A stretch of DNA of 64,000 bases from Serripes groenlandicus (taxonomy: Eukaryota > Mollusca > Bivalvia > Cardiida > Cardiidae), in NCBI GenBank assembly GCA_031761405.1, contig JASEVX010000008.1, forward strand, positions 40,183,675-40,247,674. The letters run 5' to 3'. The notes beneath the pieces were generated by a model that searched no databases, was not told where the DNA came from, and saw only the letters and a list, made by a program, of their open reading frames with translations. Positions 1-10,966 of the stretch are shown one piece after another. How positions within the stretch are numbered: position 1 is the stretch's first letter; each line of letters begins with the position of its first letter. The translations under genes were made by a program, and so were the position numbers.

Positions 1-1575
1 CAGAGCTAAAAAGTTACTTTAATGTTATATGAAATTAACGACCAATAATCGCTCCGGCACCTATTCCGGTCTCTCGATCCTCAGATTGAATAATTGATTT
101 CTTTTTATCGTTATCAACTAAAAATCACGTTCACAATTTTATATTTTTTTTAATTAATTATGAACTATGTTCAGTTTTCAGCAAACTAAAGTATAACAAA
201 AATTACAAAATAAGATACTGATTTGATCATTTCGGTTGAATTTAGGTTTTAACAATGCATTCCGGTTATCAACTACATAAAATGTTTACGACATCAGTAT
301 ACCGTAAATAATTCTACTTCCTTTTCAATTTGACGGCCATCATAGGTAGAATGCATTTTCTGCACACTTATTTAATCCGACTAAATCTCTGTATTTTTCA
401 AATCATCTTAACATTTAAGCTTTATAATGATGATCACCAATGCAACTATTGATTAGTTCCGTCTTATTTGGGATATTTTCCTTATTGGTTGAGTGGAAAA
501 ACATCGACAGATTCACCTGATCATATAACTTGTACATGTATAGAAGTGATACTTAAACCCAATTATTCCATTGAAAGTTTCGTGTTCAGGCAATTAAATT
601 GGCAAAACATTTTCCTATTGTAATTAGCGCACACAAACTCGCCCAATAGTTGTCATCTGCATATTTTAGCGATGGTTTAAATCATGAACAGTTTTATATT
701 GCAAGTTGTGTTGACTGGCAATATTTTATATTTGTTGTTTAAGTCATTGCAAGATAGGTTAGAAATTGGAATCCGACTGAACTCTTAAACTACTTGAAAT
801 ATTTGGACATCGAGTCCAAAAGGGACTAAAGTGTATTGCCATGTCTTGCTAAAATTTGCTTTATAAAGTGGTTCCTCTCTGTGGTGAAATGAAGTCTTTG
901 CTCTGTTTTTAGCTCAACTTTTCAAAGCTATCCTACTCACCTCAGCCTCACACTTTTGTTAAGTTTTTTGTTCCATATCACTTATTTTCAAAGCCATTAC
1001 AGATATTGCTTTGAAACTTGCAATACTTCAATTACTTGTTGTACCAATTACACGTTATGAAGGCACTCATTTATAGTTCATGAGAAGCATAGGTAGATCG
1101 CTAGGTGGCAGTGCCTTGTCTAAGTTAAAATACTGGATATAATACTAGATTCTGCCAAGTCTGTTTGTGGCATTTGTTGGGGTTTTAACGAAAGCGAGTA
1201 GTTAAATCTCTAAAGACTAAAGGATAGTCCCTAGATAAATCTTTGCAGAAAATGCCCTTGGCAACTTTTTAAGCTTTCATTGGTTCTAATAATAACATTA
1301 ACAGACGGTGTACGAGTTCCCGGAACATAAATAGACTTGGTTATTTGTAAATGAAGCACTGAAAACTGATTATCTGTAAATGACGCACTTGGCATCAGTT
1401 GGTAGACAAGGAGCTGTGTGGAACCAGGCTTGAATTGGTAGTTTTTAATTAGATGGGTCAATTACTCGAATAGCTTTTGATTTGTGGCCTCTTTTGTTTG
1501 GGTATAATATTCAAATTCAATCAATTTGCTTGTTAATGTTTCAATTAATTAAAAAAAAAATGCGTTTCTTTCCAG
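1..1575. other. RPL8 upstream region / probable first intron
   Basis: This AT-rich stretch has no convincing coding exon. The coding start of RPL8 follows a splice acceptor at 1574-1575 (TTTCTTTCCAG), so at least one non-coding 5' exon should lie in or before this stretch, as is usual for ribosomal protein genes. I could not fix a TOP-type promoter or the first exon by eye. Confidence 0.5.
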
Positions 1576-1722
1576 GAAACAAACATGGGCCGTGTAATTC
1601 GAGCCCAGAGAAAGGGTGCGGGTAGTGTCTTCAAGTCTCATACTAAACACAGGAAAGGGGCAGCTAAACTGAGACCTTTAGATTTTGCTGAAAGACATGG
1701 ATACTTGAAAGGTGTTGTCAGA
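1576..1722 (+). CDS. RPL8: RPL8 first coding exon
   Basis: Acceptor TTTCCAG ends at 1575; donor GTAAGT starts at 1723 directly after the AGA codon. It encodes the first 46 residues, ending in GYLKGVVR. Confidence 0.95.
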
Positions 1723-4700
1723 GTAAGTGTTTACCTGTATTTTGATGCTGAACAGTTTTCAGGAAAATGTGTTTTAAATCTCAAAATGAATGCATAATTA
1801 ACCCATTCCCACATACAAAAAACCTGCAGCAGACGACTTTGAAAACATAGTGACAAAAGCATGAAAAGTCTCCATATAAGATGGCACTGAAAACCAGTCT
1901 CGCTTGCTGGTAGAGAAAGTTGGTGGGTTTAAGAAGTATGAATATTAATCAGCAATATCTTTTATGAACGTCTTTCCAATTAAGTCTTCTACTCATGAGT
2001 CAGCATAAGTTGCGTCTATCGGGAAAAGAGTAAAACTATTTCTGATAACTGCTTGTATTTTTCAGGATATCATTCATGACCCAGGTCGTGGAGCTCCTTT
2101 AGCCAGAGTCCAGTTCAGAGATCCATACAAGTACAAAATTAGGACGGAAACTTTCATTGCTCCAGAAGGACTTTACACTGGACAATTCATTTATTGTGGA
2201 AAGAGAGGTAAGCCTTTTATTTCATTACATAAAAAAACCAATGAATTCACCATTTCGCATGTTTTACCTGGTTCAGTTTTGATTCATTGTTAGTTTCCTG
2301 CTGAACTCGTCTAAATCTTTGATTGCTTAGAGTAGTTTTAATTGCAGTGTCCAATCTAGGAGGAGTGATTGTACTAATTCTCACTGTTTTGAATATTCTG
2401 CCCTTAATTTTAATAAAAGGGGGGAGGGGGGGGATATTTTTTTCTTCTATAGACAAAGAAGGGAAAAAAGCCTCTCACTGTTTTCGAATCCTAGATTGGA
2501 CAATAGGTAGCAAACTTAAGGCAAAGCTTGGTTGTAATGCAAAGCATGAATAGTGTTTTGACATGAACTAAATCCTCAATATGATGATTCACAAAAAAAT
2601 CTTCACTTTGATCTGACTGATAATGGAGAGAAAATTGCTCAATTAAACTATGGTGTGCAAACTCTTTTTTTTTTTTGTCTCGGTACAACAATTCTTTTGA
2701 GTACTTACAGCATAGGATATGAAGGTTGAAAAGGAATGATGAAGTATCATGAACACATGCTTTCGATTCAAGAGTGTCTAACTAACACCATTAATTTGTC
2801 AAAGCCCCCGATATGATGATTAAAAATAATTTCTTCACTTTGATCTGACTGATTGTGAAGAGAAAATATTTATAAATCTGAGTAGGGGACTTTGAAAACA
2901 TCTTTGTAAAAGTAGTATTTGAATCAAGTTGAAAACATTGTGGCAAAACGATAAATTGTCACTGAACAGTTTGTTGCTGCTCCTACAGTCGTCTATATTT
3001 GGTTATTGGTTAGGGACGTGTACTATAAATATTGCCCTCACCTGCATCTTTGAAGCTTGATTAGGAGCTAACACAGTTCATTTTCTCATCAAAGACATAA
3101 TATATAAGGTGTTCAAGGGCGATGATATAGAATTGAATACATTGCTCAATCTTTTTCGAATCCAAAAGATGTCTGCTGCAGAAGTTTTGTTTGTTGTCGG
3201 TATTAGAGAAAACCAAAGGGTTTAAATTGTACTTTCGATGTGAAAATGTCTTAATTAAAAGGTGTGGGGATTGAGGGACAATGTCTGTGATGATGATTAA
3301 AAATAATTTCTTCACTTTGATCTGACTGATTGTGAAGAGAAAATATTTATAAATCTGAGTAGGGGACTTTTAAAACAACTTTGCAAAAGTAGTTTTGAAT
3401 TAAGTTGAAAACATTCTGGCAAAACAATAAATTGTCACAATGAACAGTTTATTTTGCCACAATTTTTCAAAGTTTTTCTGCTGCTTCTAAAAAGTAGTCT
3501 ATAAGTGGGAAAGGGATAGGGATACTCAATATTGCCATCATTTGCATCTTTGTGTCCAATATTCCCCCCTAGATTGTTATGGAAAGTGGGAAAAGATTTA
3601 CATTGACAAAGAACGAAAAATACCTGTATTTATTCATAACCAACAATTAATTTGTCAAGGCCCCCCTGATATGATGATTAAAAATAATTTCTTCACTTTG
3701 ATCTGACTGATTGTGAAGAGAAAATATTTATAAATCTGAGTAGGGGACCTTGAAAACATTTTTGCAAAAGTAGTATTGAATCAAGTTGAAAACATTGTGA
3801 AAAAAAGGATAAATTGTCACAATGAACAGTTTGTCAAAATATTTCTGCTGCTCCTATTAAAAGTTGTATCTATGTGGTAATGGGTTAGGGACACTACATA
3901 TTACCATCATCTGCATCTTTGAAGCTTGATTAGGAGCAAACACAGTTCATTCTCTTAACCAAGACATAATATACAAGGTGTTCAAGGGTGATGATATAGA
4001 ATTGAATACATTGCTCAATCTTTTTCGAATTCAAAAAATGTCTGCTGCAGAAGTTTTAGTTGTCTGTATTAGAAAAAGGGTTTAAATTCTTTAAATGTGA
4101 AAATGTCTTAATTCTTAATTAAAAGGTGTGAGGATCTAGGGACAATGCCTGTGATGATGATTAAAAATAATTTCTTCACTTTGATCTGACTGATTGTGAA
4201 GAGAAAATATTTATAAATCTGAGTAGGGTACTTTGAAACATCTTTGCAAAAGTAGTTTTGAATCAAGTTGAAAACATTGTGGCAAAAAGAGAAATTGTCA
4301 CAATGAACATTTTATTTTGCCACAATTCTTTGAAAGGTTTTCTATTGCTTAAGTCGTCTATATGTGGGAAAGGGTTAGGGTAACTAAGTAATGCTCTTGT
4401 CTGCATCTTTGAAGCTTGATTAGGAGCAAACACAGTTCATTTTCTTATCAAAGACGTAATATATAACTTATAAGGTGATGCTATAGAATTAAATACATTG
4501 CTCAATCTTTTTTCAAAACAAAAGATGTCTGCTGCAGAAGTTTTGTTGGTTGTCTGTATTAGAAAAAGGGTTTCGATGTGAAAATGTCTTAACCCTTTAC
4601 CACATACAACAATTCTGCAACAGTCTACTTTCAAAACTTATTGACAAAAACGTGAACAATCTCAAAAGTCGTCTGCTGCATATGTGTCTACAAGTGGGAA

Positions 4701-7700
4701 AGGGTTAATTAAAAGGTGTGGGAATTTCTTCGTATTTAGAATAATTTTATTGCATCGGCAGCAGAAACCCTTTGAAAGCATTATGACCAAAATGAGTGTT
4801 AAACCCTTTCATTACATAATTTTTTTCCACACAAACATGTTTTCTACAAAGTGTGTGATGGAGACACCTTGTAATATTCCAAAATATTTTGATAATTTCT
4901 CATTTGAAGCCTATGTTGTAACTTGTGGGTACTCAAACATAGATTCAGTGAGGACCCTGAGGGGCTTCTCTGAGTTCCTGTAACATTGAATTTGAAGTTT
5001 TGCTAAAGAAAACCGTTCCCTATCAAGAGGGTATGCGACTGATTTCAGGATTATATTGAATATTGTTGAAAACAACCAACTGTCAACATTTTGATGTCGA
5101 TGTGGCATGGGCATAGATCTTCAATCAAAATGTTTTGATTTTGTGTATTTCAGCCACTCTACAGATCGGAAACATTTTACCAATCGGAGTCATGCCTGAG
5201 GGTACCATCGTCTGCTGTATGGAAGAGAAGACTGGGGACCGAGGCAAGATTGCAAGAGCATCTGGAAACTATGCCACCGTCATTGGGCACAACCCAGATA
5301 CCAAGAGAACTCGAGTAAAAATGCCATCTGGATCTAAAAAAGTCATCCCTTCCACAAACAGGGCTATCGTAGGTAAGACTACAACCTTTGCTATAAAATA
5401 AAATGCCATCTGGTTTTGATCTCTGTTAAGTCATTATATTGTCACTCATACCAGTGTTGGAAGGGCTCTTGGCAAGGGGCATTTAACCTCTTGAATCCTA
5501 TGTTGTGGTTGTTAATAGTCATTTCTTTTGATTGTCAACAACAAAGGGTTAATTTAAAAAAAAGGCAGGTCAGGTTTATTCTCCCTTTATCCGGACCATG
5601 TTGTGGCCTCTGATCCTTTGTATACATGTAACCCAGCTGTTACAGGTTGTACAGATTCACCTTATCCAAGAACTGTACTGATATAACTGAAGTAATGTTA
5701 AAAGCATTATGAATTAAGAAGCTGGTCTATAGAAGTTGCAGGTTAAGAGTTGTTCCTATATCAGCTGAGGCATTATATCACATTCAGAGCTCTATATGAG
5801 GGAAGTTTTGCATGTTCTAAAATCCTTATTTGACCCTCTAACCTTATGTTGTGGGTTCTCAAAAGAATCGTCGCAGTAAGACTATTCTTTTGAGTGTCCA
5901 CAACATAGGGTTTGCTTTAATAATAAGGGAAAAAGAGCTGAATTCCCTAAATCAGCTAGCTCTGTACTGGTTGCCGAAAAGTTGTTGGAAGGTTTTCAAG
6001 AAGCTCATGTTAAGCATAAAACAAATATATGTTCCTTTAGCATGAATGTTCAGACAGTTGGTTTTAAAGGAGACCGTATCATTTGTATTGACAGGAATCG
6101 TATCCGGAGGTGGGCGTATTGACAAACCCATGTTGAAGGCTGGTAGAGCTTACCACAAATACAAGGCAAAGAGAAACAGCTGGCCTAAAGTTCGTGGTGT
6201 TGCTATGAACGTGAGTATTCCTGTCATTTCTTATACAGTCCAATATGTGTATACCTCTTTAAACCTTTCTTACATACTGCAAATCTTCATCAAGGGACTT
6301 TGAAAACATTTAAACCAAAGTAAAATTTAAAGAAACCGCTCATTATGATTAATTTCAAATTTTGCATCAATGTTTTCAAAGGTTCTCTGCTGAAGATACG
6401 GAAGAATACAGATTCATCCTTTAAATGCAAAAGAGGGTTTAAAGTTCACCCTGCCACTTGAACTGACTTTAATCATCTGTTACTGACTAGATACATTCAA
6501 ACACAATTCTACATGTGCTGTCAAATTTTTTTCACAGAGAAAGTTTAGAAATTGGCATGGGAAAGAGACCTAACTATAATCTTTTAAAACTATTAAAACA
6601 ACCTATCGCGGGAAATTAAATATGGTTTTATTTTCTAGATGGTTCCTGTGTGGCAGGGGCATGTTGGGGGAAACATGTCTGTCGTCTTAAATCAAGTGTT
6701 TAACCAATTCTCCTATACAACAGATCTGCAGCAGATTATTTTGATGGCATATATGAAAAAATATTGAATATCTCTTAATAAAATGTAAATTAAATCATTG
6801 GATCAAGTTGAAAACATTGTGGTAGAAGGAGATATTACTCTCGAGTTATTTCTCCTTTTTTCCAGAGTGCCATTGAAAGTCTCTGTATTTGAGAAAGGGT
6901 TAATCGATATTGAAGTCAATGTTTATAATGGTATTTGTTTCTATTTCAGCCCGTTGAGCATCCTCATGGTGGTGGTAATCATCAACATATTGGTAAAGCC
7001 TCTACAGTTAGAAGGGATTGTTCCGCCGGTAAAAAGGTAATACTAACTTTTATATACTGTTTTAGGGCAGCCTGCCATGGTAGGGTGACACATGGATCAC
7101 CTTTTCCATCAAACTCACTTGGTGGTATATTGGAAGGCGACTTATGCATCCATTTGAACACTCTTGTTCTCTGCCACCTTTAGATGTGTTAACGTGTTCA
7201 TCAATTTAAATGTTTCCGGATATTTGAAAGGGATTTAGATTTGCCGATGATGAGAAAATACTGTTTTGAAAGTTTACCCCGGATTGTCTACATTTTTAAT
7301 TTGTTTCTTCAAAGAAAAAAAGTCTATTGTGATACCTTTGGCAGCTGAATCGTCATGAAACTTGGTACACATGTTCCTAGAAACAAGAAGCATGTCACAT
7401 AACTCTGGCTTTAATACTTATTAAGTTAAGTCCCTTTTTGGGCTTAAAAATTCTTGAGAACAAATTTGCTTAGCGGTTCTATTGTCTATTTGGTAAGTTT
7501 GTTGGCCAATGAATTAAAAAACAAATGTTTTCTGGAATAATGGTACACGAGAGTCTGTTATTACATGATGAAATGATTAATGCACTATGACAGACTGCAA
7601 TTGGAGGACTAGAAAAGGAGTGAAAGGGTATCTGTTTTACAATATTACTCATTGAAACCCTATGTTGTTGCTACTCAAATTAATTATTTTGTTGTGACAA

Positions 7701-8133
7701 TTTTTGAGTACCCACATCAAAGGATTTAGTTAGTTATAAGAGAGACATTGTTGTAAAAAGATCACTACTTCGTCTTATCCAGTCCTCTAACAGAGCTCTA
7801 GATAAGGGGCGTTTTGCATGTTCTAAAATCCTTATTTGACCCTCTAAAACTATGTTGTGGGTACTCAAAGGGATCTGCTGAATGAGACGATTCTATTGAG
7901 TACCAACATCGTAAAGTTTGTTGGATATTAAGAAAGAAATTGTGGGGTAACAGAGCTAGAACTCGGCTCAAGCTAAGGTGATAGAACTGAAAAATGTGAA
8001 TGAATGGTGCTTAACCTCGATAGACTAATCAATCAGTGTGTTGTGTGTATTTCAGGTCGGTCTTATTGCTGCCAGAAGAACAGGTCGTCTACGTGGTACA
8101 GCAAGTGTGGCCAAGGGAAAGGACAAGGAATAA
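1585..8133 (+). CDS. RPL8: 60S ribosomal protein L8 (uL2), six coding exons
   Basis: The gene encodes cytosolic large-subunit protein uL2, which sits by the peptidyl-transferase centre. Coding exons join as 1585-1722, 2066-2207, 5154-5372, 6095-6210, 6950-7036 and 8056-8133, giving 780 nt or 259 residues; the animal protein is about 257. The start is [20 protein letters not shown]. Later landmarks are [40 protein letters not shown], the near-universal [13 protein letters not shown] loop that carries the histidine next to the catalytic centre, and the C-terminus [11 protein letters not shown]. All six segments keep frame across clear GT-AG junctions, and no stop or frameshift interrupts the joined frame. 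The start ATG is ten bases after a splice acceptor at 1575, so a leader exon is expected upstream. Intron 2 (2.9 kb) holds snoRNA-like modules, in keeping with ribosomal protein genes as snoRNA hosts. Identification is firm. Confidence 0.97.
2066..2207 (+). CDS. RPL8: RPL8 second coding exon
   Basis: Acceptor TTTTTCAG, donor GTAAGC. It encodes [20 protein letters not shown] through YCGKR and leaves one base (G) that joins CC of the next exon to make Ala. Confidence 0.95.
2575..2640 (+). ncRNA. Decayed copy of the intronic C/D snoRNA module
   Basis: It has C box ATGATGA at 2581-2587 and the guide core TCTTCACTTTGATCTGA. The 3' half diverges and no terminal D box (CTGA) is found at the expected distance. 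It is probably a dead duplicate of the four intact modules downstream. Confidence 0.4.
2804..2889 (+). ncRNA. C/D-box snoRNA in RPL8 intron 2, copy 1 (SNORD46/snR63-like)
   Basis: C box ATGATGA (TGATGA at 2814-2819), inner D'-like TTGA/CTGA at about 2840-2847, and D box CTGA at 2878-2881; C start to D end is 68 nt. A CCCC run before box C can pair with GGGG after box D, giving a short terminal stem. Between box C and D' lies AATTTCTTCACTTTGAT. This is complementary to the LSU rRNA stretch I recall as UCAAAGUGAAGAAAUU. If TTGA acts as D', the fifth-base rule puts the methyl on the A of GUGA, the site I associate with yeast snR63 and human SNORD46; if CTGA acts, it falls five bases earlier. The host intron and strand fit a processed intronic snoRNA. 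Confidence 0.7.
3281..3366 (+). ncRNA. C/D-box snoRNA-like module, copy 2
   Basis: TGATGA at 3291-3296 and D box CTGA at 3355-3358, with the same 68-nt spacing and the same guide core as copy 1. The upstream flank lacks the CCCC run, so the terminal stem seen in copies 1 and 3 is missing. It may be a poorly processed or inactive copy. Confidence 0.5.
3660..3747 (+). ncRNA. C/D-box snoRNA-like module, copy 3
   Basis: C box at 3672-3677, D box CTGA at 3736-3739, and 68-nt spacing. The body is near-identical to copy 1, with a C-run before box C facing GGGG after box D. With copy 1 it is the best candidate for an expressed snoRNA. Confidence 0.65.
4145..4230 (+). ncRNA. C/D-box snoRNA-like module, copy 4
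   Basis: TGATGA at 4155-4160, CTGA at 4219-4222, and an identical guide core. Its flanks resemble copy 2 (no C-run; GTAGGGTAC after box D), so the terminal stem is weak. Confidence 0.5.
4593..4710. mobile_element. Short TTAA-flanked MITE in RPL8 intron 2
   Basis: It starts TTAACCCTTTACCACATAC and ends GTGGGAAAGGGTTAA, a reduced member of the TTAA MITE family spread over the window. Confidence 0.6.
5154..5372 (+). CDS. RPL8: RPL8 third coding exon
   Basis: Acceptor GTATTTCAG, donor GTAAGA. It encodes [20 protein letters not shown] through NRAIV, ending in phase 1. Confidence 0.95.
5740..5960. mobile_element. Foldback element, CCCTATGTTGTGGGTACTC family (RPL8 intron 3)
   Basis: A hairpin arm TTATGTTGTGGGTTCTCAAA is followed by GAATCGTC and then the inverted arm TTTTGAGTGTCCACAACATA. 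The outer context GAGCTCTA...TGCATGTTCTAAAATCCTTA also occurs at 7795, 33640, 48240 and 48650. No ORF is present. It is a non-autonomous foldback repeat of unknown superfamily. Confidence 0.6.
6095..6210 (+). CDS. RPL8: RPL8 fourth coding exon
   Basis: Acceptor TTGACAG, donor GTGAGT. It encodes [20 protein letters not shown] through VRGVAMN, ending in phase 0. Confidence 0.95.
6698..6905. mobile_element. TTAA-flanked MITE in RPL8 intron 4
   Basis: A degraded left end (TTTAACCAATTCTCC) leads into ATCTGCAGCAGA, the internal AAAACATTGTGG motif, and a right end GAGAAAGGGTTAA. It ends 45 bp before the exon 5 acceptor. Confidence 0.55.
6950..7036 (+). CDS. RPL8: RPL8 fifth coding exon
   Basis: Acceptor CTATTTCAG, donor GTAATA. 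The 29 codons include [16 protein letters not shown], the most conserved loop of uL2. Confidence 0.95.
7795..7965. mobile_element. Foldback element, CCCTATGTTGTGGGTACTC family (RPL8 intron 5)
   Basis: Arm CTATGTTGTGGGTACTCAAA and its diverged inverse TTGAGTACCAACATCGTAAA flank a short loop. The outer AGAGCTCTAGATAAGG is shared with other copies. A partial relative lies at about 7655-7735. Confidence 0.6.
8056..8133 (+). CDS. RPL8: RPL8 last coding exon
   Basis: Acceptor GTATTTCAG. It encodes [20 protein letters not shown] and the tail GKDKE before TAA at 8131-8133. Confidence 0.95.
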   Translation, partial: VGLIAARRTGRLRGTASVAKGKDKE

Positions 8134-8134
8134 A
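8129..8134 (+). terminator. AATAAA poly(A) signal overlapping the RPL8 stop codon
   Basis: The hexamer AATAAA spans the last two bases of the Glu codon, the TAA stop and one more base. A T/GT-rich stretch follows at about 8138-8165. If used, the 3' UTR would be only some 20 nt, plausible for a ribosomal protein mRNA. Other signals further down cannot be excluded. Confidence 0.5.
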
Positions 8135-9296
8135 CTTGACTTGTTTGATTGTATTATTATTTGTGCAAAAATACATGCAGGAAGCGAAGAGAAAAAAAGA
8201 TTTTTTTGTTATTGTTATCAATCTACCTATGTCGGGTGTGTGAATGTTAGTTTTGCTTTAGCGTAACATTCATTGTTCTCTACCCTTTAACACGAAAAGG
8301 TATAGAAGGTATCATAATGGATTAAAACCAGTACATGTACCTGATGTGAACAATTAGTTATCTTCTTTTTTTTTTACTAGTTACATGTATATGTAATGAG
8401 AAAAGTTGGGATTTTTAACTTTAAAGTCTTTGATAGTGTCCAGGACAATTGAGCTGTTTACATATGCCATGCTTCATCGTGGTTCAACCATTTTGCATTG
8501 ATCCATTGATACCCTGACCTTGTTGTGTGATTCAGCTCATGAGAAGAAACTAATTATACCCTCTTCAAAGTAGAGGGGATTATAGGAGTCACTGTGTCGG
8601 TCGGAAGCCATATTTTGTCCGGCTTATTTCTTACAAACCACAGGGTGGAATTCAATAAAATTTTACATGAAGCTTCTATACCAAGAGATGTGCATATCCT
8701 AAAGGGGTTACAATTGCATGTTATTTTACAGAGCTGTGGCCCTTTTTAGCTCGCCTAAGCACGAAGTGCAAGGTGAGCTTTTGTGAGCACTCGCCGTCCG
8801 TCAGTCTGTTAACAATTTCCTACGAATGACTTCTACTAAACCAATATACAGATTTCAAAATAACTTCACAGGAATGGTCCTTAGGTGGTCCTCTTTCAAA
8901 GTTGTTCAAAGAATTTGATTCCAAGTAGAACTTTGGTTTGCTGTGGCATCAGAAAAGGGGAAAATTGCCAAATCTTAAAAAATCTTCTTGTCCAAAAGTA
9001 CTGGCCCCTATTTGAAAATTATTTTGCACAAATGTTCCTTGGGGTACCCTCTACCAAGATTGTTCAAATATATCCGATCCGTTGAAAAACATGGCCACCA
9101 GAGGGGGAGTAGTTTATTTTCCTTATGTGTGCATTGTTAAAACTTTAAAAATCTTCTTGTCCAAAAGTACTGGACTGATTTGAAAATTATTTTGAACAAA
9201 TGTTCCTTGGGGCACCCTTTACCAAGATTGTTAAAATATTTCCGATCCGTTGAAAAACATGGGGGGCAGAGCTTGTTTTCCTTATATGTGCATTGT

Positions 9297-9520
9297 AGTC
9301 GGGGGTGTTAGGGATATTTTGGTTCAGATTCTTCCAAAAGCACCAAATTTGGCCCAGAGGTCGCCCATGCCATACATTTTCAATTTTTGATGGGCGCCAT
9401 ATTGGCAAAATCCAAAATGGCCGCCATCTGGGTTATATGTCAATCGCAGTTAAGAAACTAAAAGGGCTAGAATCATAAATGATACCACATTTTAGGGGTT
9501 TTCAGGGTCGAGGAATCCGA
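9297..9520. repeat. Left terminal inverted repeat of the Academ-like transposon
   Basis: It is the reverse complement of 18255-18497 with moderate divergence. Shared blocks include CCAAAAGCACCAAATTTGGC, TCGCCCATGCCATAC, ATCCAAAATGGCCGCCATC and TGATACCACATTTTAGGGGT. The right copy has small extra segments near its outer end. Confidence 0.8.
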
Positions 9521-9635
9521 TTAAGATGTTATTTCAATGATCTGAGGTCAACTTTACCCTTCAAGGCCACTAAAAAATCAATAAAGATTATTCAGGAACA
9601 ATTCTAATTAAAATTATTCGGATTAATATTGATTA

Positions 9636-10690
9636 CTATATCATATGTCCTGGATTGCACTCTATGATTTCAGCACTACTGGTTATCACCAGCATTATTA
9701 ACGCACCCGCCTTTGCATCGGACGCCGGCGCGGTTGCACCTTCCTGTGCATGCATTGAGGCAGCCACAGTGCAAAAGAATGGCTCATGACACTGGAGCGT
9801 CGTTGAGGGTGGTCCATGATGGTTGCCATGTACTGGTGCCATCTTTGTTCCAGCCCCACTCGCTGAAGTCAGGAATTTCCTGTTGGACCGAGGTTGCCTG
9901 ACGCCAGTAGAAACTCGCCTGTAGAAGCGCTCGCTTTACATGCTGGAACAGTGTTGCTTTGGTAGGTGGGATGTTTTCCAGTGGTGAAGAGTTGGTGTCT
10001 AGCCGCGTTGACACCAGCTGTACTACACCCCTTGCTTTACATTACTATGACAAAGCGTTCGAGGCGATGCAAATGCACAGACTCAATAATGAAGAAGTCA
10101 GGGTCATGCGTGAGAGCCACTAGTGGGTCGGTGAGATCCGATATGCTTGTCCATGCTGCCCGTGCTGTCTTCCTGCCACATCAAAGAAACTGTGAAAGAG
10201 TGGTAATGCCAAGCATTTCGACGGGCCAATATCAGAGTAGATGGTATGGCACGGTAGGTTTTACCAGTACCGAAGACCACCCAGTGCTCTGATAGGCGCA
10301 GGGAAAAACTGGATTGTCAAAACTACGACATCGCTGTCCACAGTACGAACATAGGCTGTAGTATGACCCTGCATTGCTGCATGTGCCAGATGTAGGAGGA
10401 TCCTGGTGTCTCCCTCGGAAAGGTTGAAGTGTTGTGAGGTCACAATGCTTGTTGGAGAGTACGGTCTCGAAGCGGGTACTCAGAAGCAGCTTTCCGCTCA
10501 TGTCAGCCTTGGAGATATGTGTGCTGATAAAAGAGAACAGCTCCTTTTTGTTCTCCTCATTTTTCAGGAATCCGCTGTTCCAGTCACGCTTCGGGATTGG
10601 AGTACTGCCATCGCCGACTCTTTCCTATGGGCCATTCCCACGTCGTTGCTGCGTGAGAGCTTTGATGTTAGTTTCCTCTGGGTAATTCTT
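9636..10690 (-). pseudogene. Academ-like transposon protein, XPG-I-like and Cys-rich C-terminal part (broken)
   Basis: This continues the same minus-strand gene on the other side of the DIRS element. Visible pieces are KKELFSFISTHISKADMSGK, EGDTRILLHLAHAAMQGHTT followed by VRTVDSDVVVLTI (compare the E.D...L...A..G and D.D motifs of FEN/XPG nucleases), SSPLENIPPTKATLFQHVKR, SEWGWNKDG, and a cysteine-rich end readable as CGCLNACTGRCN. The reading frame changes at least three times. The acidic motifs suggest a metal-dependent flap-type nuclease; that role is inferred from motif similarity only. Confidence 0.65.
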
Positions 10691-10716
10691 TTTCGTAAAA
10701 AATTTACGTTTCGGTC

Positions 10717-10752
10717 TTAAATGAGATGTATTGCGCATGCGCGAGCAGTTTT
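10717..10752. repeat. DIRS left inverted terminal repeat (36 bp)
   Basis: It is exactly complementary to 15620-15655. The core GCGCATGCGC is itself palindromic. It lies 33 bp inside the left end, because each DIRS end has an additional extension that is copied only in the ICR. Confidence 0.85.
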
Positions 10753-10966
10753 TGTGTAATGGCGGAGCTTTTGATTCTCGCTAAATTGTGCGGAGAATAA
10801 ATTTGATCGTGGATCAAAATTTCAAGCGCATAAGTGCTTAAAGTACAATTAATTATTGGATAAAGTGTTTATCCAGGTTAGAACGGAAGGATTCTTGGTT
10901 TTACGTTTTAACGAGCGAGATATTTTGGAAAATTTAGTCGGACACGTGGTGTCTGAAATTTGAGAA

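Larger units (their letters stand above)
2790..4520. repeat. Tandem duplication (about 860 bp) inside RPL8 intron 2
   Basis: The block with snoRNA copies 1 and 2 recurs as the block with copies 3 and 4: box C positions 2814/3672 and 3291/4155 differ by 858 and 864 bp. Shared landmarks include GAAGCTTGATTAGGAG at about 3050, 3925 and 4410, and MITE-derived TTGAAAACATTGTGGC segments. The intron thus grew by duplicating a unit that already held two snoRNA modules and MITE fragments. Confidence 0.7.

Noticed and set aside
7238..7350. Another C/D snoRNA in RPL8 intron 5 (GATGATGAG)
   Set aside because: The nearest CTGA is more than 100 nt away, there is no terminal stem, and no rRNA complementarity was recognised.
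10406..10720. Plus-strand ORFs of about 100 codons in 9.7-10.7 kb
   Set aside because: They are antisense shadows of the minus-strand Academ-like coding remains.
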